A DNA stretch of 10,235 nt, taken from the NCBI GenBank assembly GCA_013140465.1, contig JABFST010000325.1:1-10235 (forward strand), written 5' to 3'. The notes beneath the pieces were generated by a model that saw only the letters and a list, made by a program, of their open reading frames with translations, did no database searches and was not told the DNA's origin. Of the stretch, positions 1 to 5,469 are shown one piece after another; position 1 is the first letter of the stretch, and each line of letters starts with the position of its first letter. The position numbers and the translations under genes were made by a program. This DNA is from Methylococcaceae bacterium. GTDB lineage: Bacteria > Pseudomonadota > Gammaproteobacteria > Methylococcales > Methylomonadaceae.

Positions 1-915
1 GACGTTGCCGCCAGAGGCTTGGACGTAGACCGCATCACCCATGTAGTCAACTACGACATCCCTTACGATACCGAATCTTACGTCCACCGTATTGGCCGTA
101 CCGGCCGCGCGGGCCGCACCGGCGACGCGATTCTGTTTATTGCTCCTAGGGAACGCAAACTGTTGGGCAATATCGAAAAAGCCACCAAACAGCGGGTGGA
201 GGAAATGGGCTTGCCTTCTACCGAAGTCATCAACAACAAACGCATTTCCCGTTTTAAACAAAACATCACCGATACTTTGGCGGTTGAAGAGCTGAGCTTT
301 TTCAGCCAACTGATCGAACAATACCAGCAAGAACACAATGTTTCGGCCTTGGAAATTGCCTCGGCATTGGCGAAACTCGTACAAGGCGACACGCCTTTGT
401 TAATGCAAAACTTACCTAAAAAAGCTTACGAAAAAAGCGAAGACCGCCCGTTTCGTGACCGCGACGACCGTCCTTCACGCGAAGACCGCCCGCAACGTGG
501 TGACCGTGATCGTGGCGACCGTGACCGTGGTGACCGCAAACCTAAGCGTTCGTTTGGCAGCGGTACAGTCGAAATGGAAACCTTCCGCATTGAAGTGGGC
601 CACAACCACGGCGTAAAACCCGGCAATATCGTCGGTGCTATCGCCAACGAAACGGGCATTGACGGCGACCATATTGCGCGTATCCGTATCGAAGATGATT
701 ACAGCACGGTTGAATTGCCAGCGGGTATGCCTAAAGAACTGATCGAAGAACTGAAAAAAATCAGGGTCGTGGGTCAACAACTGAACATTTCCCGTTTTGA
801 AGACTCCCCTTTCGCCAGCAGACGTGCAAGACCCGAAGATGATGCTAAAAAAGTGGACAAAAGCAAAAAACGCATGAGTTCCACTTCGCGCCGCGCTAAG
901 CCTAAGGCCGAATAA
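1..915 (+). CDS. deaD: DEAD-box ATP-dependent RNA helicase, C-terminal part (DeaD/CsdA type)
   Basis: ATP-dependent RNA unwinding, in this family linked to ribosome assembly and RNA decay in the cytoplasm, especially in the cold. The gene enters from the left edge, and the reading frame is open from base 1. The first codons give DVAARGLD, helicase motif V, so the internal TTG at 19 is not a start. Motif [13 protein letters not shown], follows at visible residues 29-39. After a helical extension comes a low-complexity stretch rich in Arg, Asp and Gly (about residues 147-184). The last folded part (about 192-270) looks like the DbpA/CsdA RNA-binding domain, with the segment [17 protein letters not shown]. 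The tail is basic (KKVDKSKKR), as expected for RNA contact. The domain order matches DeaD rather than RhlB, RhlE or SrmB. Motifs Q, I, Ia and DEAD lie outside the window. The gene stops at TAA 913-915 and faces dnaQ. Confidence 0.93.
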   Translation, partial: DVAARGLDVDRITHVVNYDIPYDTESYVHRIGRTGRAGRTGDAILFIAPRERKLLGNIEKATKQRVEEMGLPSTEVINNKRISRFKQNITDTLAVEELSFFSQLIEQYQQEHNVSALEIASALAKLVQGDTPLLMQNLPKKAYEKSEDRPFRDRDDRPSREDRPQRGDRDRGDRDRGDRKPKRSFGSGTVEMETFRIEVGHNHGVKPGNIVGAIANETGIDGDHIARIRIEDDYSTVELPAGMPKELIEELKKIRVVGQQLNISRFEDSPFASRRARPEDDAKKVDKSKKRMSSTSRRAKPKAE

Positions 916-932
916 CTAGCTAGCCCCTGTGC

Positions 933-962
933 ATGGGGGATCGGCTACAGCCGATTCCCCAT
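933..962 (+). terminator. Stem-loop between convergent deaD and dnaQ
   Basis: Arms 933-946 and 949-962 pair over 14 positions with one G-T mismatch and two bases between them, so the real loop will be slightly larger. The stem is GC-rich and starts 17 bases after the deaD stop and 16 bases before the end of dnaQ. No clear T-run follows on either strand, so it is not a textbook intrinsic terminator. The mismatch becomes a G-U pair in the rightward transcript and an A-C mismatch in the leftward one, so the structure favours the deaD mRNA. It may end transcription inefficiently or protect the 3' end. Confidence 0.55.
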
Positions 963-978
963 TGGGTCTTGTCCCGCC

Positions 979-1707
979 TTAACGTAACCACACACACCCT
1001 CCCCCCGCTTTTTCTATCGCTGCCAGCCGTTGTTGGTGGGCATCTTGTTCTTCTGCATTGCAGCTTATCACTTTTAAAGCCGGACGGTCAGCGCGTAGCG
1101 TAACGACGGCTGTCGCGGGCATGTCATTTTGGCTTGTTTCCAAATGTCCATCCAATAACGACTCTTGTCCGCCTGTCATCAGCAAAAACACATCGGCCAA
1201 AATTTCCGAGTCCAGCAACGCGCCGTGTAAGTCACGGTGGCTGTTGTCTATGCCATAACGTTTGCATAAGGCATCCAAGCTGTTGCGTTGCCCGGGATGC
1301 AATTTTCGGGCATAGGCTAAGGTATCAAAGACCTTGCAATAATCTGTAATTGTCCCGCGTTTTTCCTTCAGCAAGTTTAGTTCGTGATTAATAAAGCCGA
1401 CGTCAAAGGGCGCGTTGTGGATCACCAACTCCGCGCCTTGCACAAAAGTAAGAAAATCCTCTGCGACCTCGGCAAAGCGCGGCTTGTCTTGTAACGCCTC
1501 ATTAGTGATGCCATGCACGGCTATCGCGCCGTCATCGATCGTACGGTCTGGGTTGATGTAGACATGAAAGGTTTTGCCTGTTAAGCGGCGTTTGACCAAT
1601 TCGACACAGCCAATTTCAATGATCCTATGCCCGTCTTGCGGGCTTAAGCCTGTTGTTTCGGTGTCTAACACGACAATGCGGTGGGTAAAAGTGCGTTTTG
1701 CGGTCAT
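979..1707 (-). CDS. dnaQ: DNA polymerase III epsilon subunit, 3'-5' proofreading exonuclease
   Basis: Proofreading subunit of the replicative polymerase core; it removes misincorporated 3' nucleotides and binds the alpha and theta subunits. At 242 residues it is almost the length of the E. coli protein (243). The DEDDh exonuclease motifs are all present. Exo I is VVLDTETTG with Asp15 and Glu17, Exo II is HNAPFDVGF with Asp102, and Exo III is HRDLHGALLDSEILAD with His157 and Asp166. The HPGQRNSLDALCKRYGI segment is typical of DnaQ. The C-terminal third (about 185-242) is less conserved and corresponds to the linker and tail that bind the alpha subunit. The ATG at 1707 gives the expected short N-terminus before Exo I, but no convincing Shine-Dalgarno precedes it. 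It starts 24 bases after the stop of the interrupted membrane-protein gene on the same strand, so it may have shared that gene's transcript; the upstream insertion could therefore affect its expression. Confidence 0.96.
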   Translation of the reverse strand: MTAKRTFTHRIVVLDTETTGLSPQDGHRIIEIGCVELVKRRLTGKTFHVYINPDRTIDDGAIAVHGITNEALQDKPRFAEVAEDFLTFVQGAELVIHNAPFDVGFINHELNLLKEKRGTITDYCKVFDTLAYARKLHPGQRNSLDALCKRYGIDNSHRDLHGALLDSEILADVFLLMTGGQESLLDGHLETSQNDMPATAVVTLRADRPALKVISCNAEEQDAHQQRLAAIEKAGGGCVWLR

Positions 1708-1731
1708 AGTGTTATCAGGGTGATGAGAATG

Positions 1732-2562
1732 TTATTCGGGCTGGGATTTGACCATCCGCCACCAAAACCAGTCTTGGACATACAAATAGCGGCGTATCGG
1801 GGTTTTGACCATCAGCAATAACAAGCCGATGGAATACAAACACCACACTGCTGCCCATTCGTTAGGATTGGAGGTGGTCAAATACGCCAACAAAGGGCCG
1901 GTGATGATGTGGTATAGGGTCATGCGCCAAGAGCCATACAGCACAGGCATGACGAAAGCGGCGATGATGTACATATTATAGAGCATCAAACTGGTGGTGG
2001 CGGGAATTTCCCAGGCAATATGCCAAGCCCCAGAAACCGAACACACTTTTTTGCCGCAGATAGGGACAAAAAACGGTTTGATGTAGTCCGTAAAGACAAT
2101 GAAGCGGGTTTTGGCTTCGTAACAGAAAGTTGCGCCTTCGGTAGGAAACAGCCGCAACAATAGGCACACGGTCGCTATAAAGCACACGCTATAGACGAGG
2201 GGGGTAATTTTGGTTTTGATTCTAGCCGGGACAAAGTGCAAAGAAACGGCATTGATAAAAAACGGCTGGAAGGCAATATGGATATAACCCAGCAACGTTG
2301 CTATCTGGTTGGCGGGATTGCTGCACTCGTCTATGACCGTGTAAGTATAGGCTTGCAGCAGTTCCATCAAAGAGAAATAACCTAGGGCTGCACATAAAGC
2401 CGCAGGTTCTTTTTTATAGTAAAAATAAGCAGTACTTGATAAGCCGATAGTCGCCAATACCGCCGACGCTCGCTGCGAGACAGGAGTCGAGTAGTCCCCA
2501 GAAGCGATAGTGCATGTGTTTTCACGAAGCGTAGCGTAGTGAAAATGCAGGCTTTCCGACAT
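1732..2562 (-). CDS. DUF5765-like multi-pass membrane protein, N-terminus replaced by repeat sequence
   Basis: A hydrophobic protein with about seven predicted membrane segments, for example around AALCAALGYFSLMELLQAY, ATLLGYIHIAFQPFFINAV, ITPLVYSVCFIATVCLLL and AAVWCLYSIGLLLLMV. Function is unknown. I recognise the pattern YFSLMELLQA..Y..ID with a following IHIAFQPFFINA segment as the DUF5765 family, from memory. Family members as I recall them begin MCWS..AS directly before the first membrane helix. Here residues 1-31 of the ORF are instead encoded by a palindromic repeat (2470-2562), and family-like sequence begins at Ala32 (ASAVLATIG). The ATG at 2562 has no Shine-Dalgarno. The original start is at 2742, in the same frame but separated by a TGA at 2572-2574. 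The gene is therefore either a recent pseudogene or is translated by restart. It lies 24 bases upstream of dnaQ on the same strand. Confidence 0.72.
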   Translation of the reverse strand: MSESLHFHYATLRENTCTIASGDYSTPVSQRASAVLATIGLSSTAYFYYKKEPAALCAALGYFSLMELLQAYTYTVIDECSNPANQIATLLGYIHIAFQPFFINAVSLHFVPARIKTKITPLVYSVCFIATVCLLLRLFPTEGATFCYEAKTRFIVFTDYIKPFFVPICGKKVCSVSGAWHIAWEIPATTSLMLYNMYIIAAFVMPVLYGSWRMTLYHIITGPLLAYLTTSNPNEWAAVWCLYSIGLLLLMVKTPIRRYLYVQDWFWWRMVKSQPE

Positions 2563-2724
2563 CGCGTCGAGTCATTGCGTAACGATGTTGCATACCCCTT
2601 GTTGGGTATGCGACGAGTGGAGCAGGACGGCTGGGGCAGCCGTAGGCATTGGCGGTCGCGTGATTTTTGCCGCTTGTTGGGCAGGGATGCCCATAAAAGC
2701 TTTCGCAAAAATAGCGACTCCCCG
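2470..2724. mobile_element. 255-bp palindrome-rich insert splitting the DUF5765-like gene
   Basis: The sequence between the codons for MCWSGE (2725-2742) and ASAVL (2469 downward) is a chain of short inverted repeats. They include an 8-bp stem at 2663-2670/2705-2712 enclosing a 6-bp stem at 2678-2683/2688-2693, the latter around a GGGA loop. A 7-bp stem lies at 2627-2633/2637-2643 and an 8-bp perfect stem at 2590-2597/2604-2611. A 7-bp stem lies at 2519-2525/2539-2545, and CTCGctgCGAG lies at 2469-2479. Outside the first stem, GTCGC (2655-2659) and GCGAC (2714-2718) also pair. There is no transposase-like ORF, so it would be non-autonomous. A possible 4-bp target duplication is AGCG (leftward strand) at 2723-2726 and 2471-2474. 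The boundaries are inferred from where coding similarity stops and may be off by a few bases. Confidence 0.75.
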
Positions 2725-2742
2725 CTCCCCACTCCAACACAT
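2725..2742 (-). pseudogene. Orphaned 5' end of the DUF5765-like gene (original start)
   Basis: Six codons read leftward as ATG TGT TGG AGT GGG GAG, Met-Cys-Trp-Ser-Gly-Glu. This matches the conserved N-terminus I recall for the DUF5765 family, in which MCWS plus about two residues is followed by AS and a membrane helix. The continuation A-S-A-V-L is found 255 bases further on in the same frame. Reading on from Glu6 gives repeat-derived codons until the TGA at 2572-2574, so the present product from this start would be a peptide of about 56 residues. The intact gene originally spanned about 1732-2742. Confidence 0.75.
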
Positions 2743-2746
2743 AAAT

Positions 2747-2751
2747 CCCTC
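2747..2751 (-). promoter_or_regulatory. Ribosome binding site of the original start at 2742
   Basis: On the leftward strand GAGGG lies four bases before the ATG at 2742. Neither the ATG at 2562 nor its flank has anything comparable. This is the main reason for placing the ancestral start at 2742. Confidence 0.6.
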
Positions 2752-2761
2752 ATCATGATAA

Positions 2762-2787
2762 CAGTTAAAAATCGCGGATTTTAACTG
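2762..2787. repeat. Hairpin in the leader of the interrupted gene
   Basis: CAGTTAAAAATC (2762-2773) pairs with GATTTTAACTG (2777-2787) around a GCG loop, leaving one A bulged. It lies 20 bases upstream of the original ATG at 2742, where an operator or 5' leader structure would be expected. AT-rich stretches around it could hold a -10 element, but I cannot define a promoter with confidence. Confidence 0.5.
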
Positions 2788-2807
2788 AGATCAGGATCAG
2801 ATTCATT

Positions 2808-2828
2808 GGTTTTTTTTGTTAAAAAACC
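2808..2828. repeat. A/T-rich stem-loop
   Basis: GGTTTTTT (2808-2815) and AAAAAACC (2821-2828) form a perfect 8-bp stem with a five-base loop. It could be a weak transcription stop or part of an AT-rich promoter zone for the gene starting at 2742. No gene ends next to it. Confidence 0.4.
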
Positions 2829-2858
2829 CTTAACTATCAACGGGATTTATCGAAAAAA

Positions 2859-2951
2859 TGTAACTTCTCATGAGTAGCAGGATAAAGACCTGCGAGGTTT
2901 ATAAAACCTCGCAGGTCTACCGCTATTGCCTATAACTAATGATAAGTTACA
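2859..2951. repeat. Nested inverted repeat, about 93 bp
   Basis: The core is a perfect 15-bp inverted repeat, AGACCTGCGAGGTTT (2886-2900) with AAACCTCGCAGGTCT (2904-2918), around a three-base loop. An outer pair, 2859-2871 (TGTAACTTCTCAT) and 2939-2951 (ATGATAAGTTACA), matches at 12 of 13 positions. Inner and outer symmetry together suggest one small mobile or dispersed element rather than a simple terminator. It has no T-run and no adjacent gene end. Confidence 0.65.
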
Positions 2952-2988
2952 AAAAATTGCCGGTCTGGATCACGGCTTATAGTTAAGC

Positions 2989-3061
2989 GGAGTACAACGG
3001 CTTTAGACCATTTCTTCGCGTAGTAATACTGACTCGGCAAGGTCTAAAGCCGTTGCACTCC
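2989..3061. repeat. Pair of 21-bp inverted repeats, MITE-like
   Basis: Arm 2989-3009 (GGAGTACAACGGCTTTAGACC) and arm 3041-3061 are inverted copies matching at 20 of 21 positions, separated by 31 bases. The only difference is at the sixth base from the outer end. A short ATCACGG (2969-2975) and CCGTGAT (3064-3070) also face each other outside the arms, at unequal distances. The unit lies about 85 bases beyond the 3' end of the receptor gene and could fold as its mRNA end, but the long arms look more like a dispersed repeat. Confidence 0.65.
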
Positions 3062-3146
3062 AACCGTGATGCACGCATTGCACAACTCGCGGCACTAAGC
3101 CCACCCCTAAAACAGGCATTCTTGCTAAGGGCGGGCAAACTAACAA

Positions 3147-5402
3147 TTAGGCTTTGGGCAGGGTAAACACGCCTACAGAAGCCACCAACAAATCTGACAA
3201 GGTTACTAGCAACTCAGTTTGGGTGCCTTGATCCTGCAATTGGCTATAGGTTTCTTCGGTGCTTTTTTGGATTTGTTGGGCGCGTGTCAGCAAGCGTTGG
3301 GTGCTTTCTGATTGGTTGGTAGAACTGACTGCGATACGTTCAACCAATTGCACCAAGTTTGCCGTGGTGTCACGCGTTTCACGCATTTCGTCACCCGCTT
3401 GTTGCGCCAGCTCGGTACCCTTGACCACTTGGCTGATCGCGTTGTTCATCGTGATAACAGTATCAGCGGTTTCCACTTGGATGTTATTGACCAGCGCAGA
3501 GATTTTTGATGTTGCTTCGCGCGAGTTTTCAGCCAGCTTTTGTACCTCGCCCGCAACCACGGCAAAACCACGTCCGGCTTCACCCGCAGACGCGGCGTGC
3601 ATGGACGCGTTAATGGCCAGAATATGGGTACGCTCAGCAATGTCGTTAATCAAGCTAACCACACCGCCAATTTCTTGCGAGCGTTCGCCTAAGCGCTTAA
3701 TCCGTTTTTCGGTTTCGCGGATGGTGTCCCGAATCGTGGTGATGCCTTGGATGGTGCCTAATACCGTTTCTTGCGCCTTATCGGTGTTCTTAATCGCCTT
3801 TTCCGCCGCTTCGTTACAAGAAGCCGCCAAGTGGGCAATGTTTAACATCGCAGCAGACGCGGCAGTTAATTCGCTAGCGGCTTGCTCTACTTCGCGCTTT
3901 TCTTCCGCCGCCACATCAATAACCCGGGCTGACTGGCTTTGCACTTGTTGTGATGCGCCCGCCACCTCACCTGCAATCTGTACGACGCGGTTCAATACTT
4001 TTCCGGTTTCTTCCGAGAGCAAGTTTAACGCGTCCGACAGCGGCCCGGTCACGTCTTCTTCCACGTTGGCGCGTACCGTCAGATCTTTTTGCGCCAATTT
4101 TGCCACCGTCATCAACAATTCTACGATGGAGTTGTTCAAGACTTCGTTTTCTTGCTCAATTTTGGCCCGCACCGCCTCACGTTGGTCAACCATCGCGTCG
4201 AACTGGCGACCTAATAAGCCAATCTCGTCAAAAGTTTGCATTTGGGCACGCACGGTATTATCACCCGCAGACAGTTTTTGGATAACGCCTACCAAATAAC
4301 TGACCGGACGGGTAATGGAGTTGACGATAAACATGGCAATTAACGCAACCCCTAACAGCAAACTGACAATAACCGCTGAAATCAGCAATAATTTGTCTGT
4401 ACCCGACTTTATTTGTTGGTTAAAGATAGTGTCCAGTTCTTTTAAGCCGACATCGATTAATTTGAAAGTTTCATCAATGGCTTGGGTATATTGTTTGAAG
4501 TATTCGGTCGATGAATAGGTTGGGAAGGGCTTGCTGACAATTTCGGTATCCGATAGCTTTAGGGCAGTGTTAACCAAGTTTGACGTGGTTTTAAGCTGTA
4601 TATCGATGGGGGTTTGCAGTTTCTGGTTGATTTCCAAAAATTTGTTAAAGTCACGCGTCGCGTTGCTTAAATGTAAGTTCGCTATACTGGTCATCAAACT
4701 TAATCGTCCACGATCTTGCAGGGTGACTACGCTTTCTGGCACGGCGACGGTTTTGGCTTTACTGTCAACCACCACGGGCTTTGCCGCTTTCGCCAATAAG
4801 GTCGCACCCCAACCCCGCGCTTGGCCTAGGTATTCAGTCAATATTGGCGTATCCACCAACATTGAACGCATCAAATAATAAGATTCTGAATAAGGGTCTA
4901 ATGACAAGCCATAATGGTCAGTAATTAAATCCAAAACCTCTAACACATTGGCGATCAATTTGGTATGTGCGGCAAAGTTTTCTTGGGCGGTTATTGATCG
5001 CGCATCCACATTCTGGACTATCTTAGGCCAATCTTGTTTAATGCTCGCCCAGAGCTTTTGTAATCCCGGGTTGCTGATGGACTTGATGGTGGTATCAAAC
5101 AGCATTATTTGCTTGTCGGCCAAGGTTTTGCTGTCCTGCACTTCGGCAACCATTGCCATATTGCCGTTTAACAGCGCACTCGACGAACCCCGATGTTTGG
5201 GCAACAAGCGCACTAACTCCAAGATTTGTTTGGCAGGTTTAAGACCTTGCTGCTCCAGCTTGGTCACATTGATTTTTTCCAACTGGGTATCCACAAACGC
5301 GTACAAGGCAAAACCGACTAGCGTCGCTGCAATCACCGCCAACACAGCGAATTTCTGCCGCAACATTAGTCGGCTAAACGGATTAATAGTTTGTTGTTTC
5401 AT
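3147..5402 (-). CDS. pilJ: Methyl-accepting chemotaxis receptor, PilJ-like
   Basis: A 751-residue inner-membrane receptor that would control the CheA-like kinase encoded just upstream. Membrane helix 1 is at about 14-38 and helix 2 at about 337-362. The periplasmic part between them (about 300 residues) is predicted all-helical. It contains LPKHRGSSSALLNGN (about 67-81), which recalls the nitrate/nitrite-sensing (NIT) or PilJ N-terminal type. A HAMP domain follows TM2 from about 363 (NSITRPVSYL), and a second HAMP-like segment is at about 425-478. The cytoplasmic coiled coil runs from about 480 to 720. Its hairpin tip at about 588-625 is ERTHILAINASMHAASAGEAGRGFAVVAGEV, a variant of the standard QTNILALNAAVEAARAGE...VVADEV. 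There is no CheR-binding pentapeptide at the C-terminus (FTLPKA). The ATG at 5402 is 67 bases after the kinase stop, preceded by only a weak AGAG. The symbol is assigned by cluster context and is less certain than the family. Confidence 0.85.
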   Translation of the reverse strand: MKQQTINPFSRLMLRQKFAVLAVIAATLVGFALYAFVDTQLEKINVTKLEQQGLKPAKQILELVRLLPKHRGSSSALLNGNMAMVAEVQDSKTLADKQIMLFDTTIKSISNPGLQKLWASIKQDWPKIVQNVDARSITAQENFAAHTKLIANVLEVLDLITDHYGLSLDPYSESYYLMRSMLVDTPILTEYLGQARGWGATLLAKAAKPVVVDSKAKTVAVPESVVTLQDRGRLSLMTSIANLHLSNATRDFNKFLEINQKLQTPIDIQLKTTSNLVNTALKLSDTEIVSKPFPTYSSTEYFKQYTQAIDETFKLIDVGLKELDTIFNQQIKSGTDKLLLISAVIVSLLLGVALIAMFIVNSITRPVSYLVGVIQKLSAGDNTVRAQMQTFDEIGLLGRQFDAMVDQREAVRAKIEQENEVLNNSIVELLMTVAKLAQKDLTVRANVEEDVTGPLSDALNLLSEETGKVLNRVVQIAGEVAGASQQVQSQSARVIDVAAEEKREVEQAASELTAASAAMLNIAHLAASCNEAAEKAIKNTDKAQETVLGTIQGITTIRDTIRETEKRIKRLGERSQEIGGVVSLINDIAERTHILAINASMHAASAGEAGRGFAVVAGEVQKLAENSREATSKISALVNNIQVETADTVITMNNAISQVVKGTELAQQAGDEMRETRDTTANLVQLVERIAVSSTNQSESTQRLLTRAQQIQKSTEETYSQLQDQGTQTELLVTLSDLLVASVGVFTLPKA

Positions 5403-5469
5403 GATGCGATCTCTGGTTGATAAAAGGTAAAGCAGTAATTATATTTTTGGCTTGGGGCTAAGTTGGCTG

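Larger units (their letters stand above)
2743..3146. other. Gene-free stretch rich in inverted repeats
   Basis: About 400 bases separate the original start of the membrane-protein gene from the end of the receptor gene, both read leftward. Besides the four inverted-repeat structures listed separately, I see no ORF with family character, no tRNA and no clear promoter. The part 3062-3146, immediately after the receptor stop, has no convincing terminator. Confidence 0.6.

Noticed and set aside
19..21. TTG as the start of the helicase gene
   Set aside because: The frame is open from base 1 and the TTG lies inside helicase motif V (DVAARGLD), so the gene simply enters from outside.
463..540. Tandem repeat in the deaD gene
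   Set aside because: The repeated GACCGTGAC-like units encode the Arg/Asp/Gly-rich linker usual for this helicase type, so they are coding low complexity rather than a separate element.
2382..2756. 124-codon and 72-codon leftward ORFs and an 81-codon rightward ORF across the repeat
   Set aside because: They run through the palindromic insert in other frames, are Arg/Cys/Ser-rich and resemble no family; they are by-products of the repeat.
2470..3061. CRISPR array
   Set aside because: The repeats are palindromes of different sequence, not evenly spaced copies of one direct repeat, and there are no cas genes in the window.
2563..3146. tRNA or other structured RNA gene
   Set aside because: The stems are simple hairpins; I see no cloverleaf with T-loop GTTCRA and no promoter-terminator pair that would support an RNA gene.
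3259..4299. 346-codon rightward ORF opposite the receptor gene
   Set aside because: It is a shadow of the receptor coding frame, Ser/Ala/Thr-rich with no domain character; the leftward frame has unmistakable MCP motifs.
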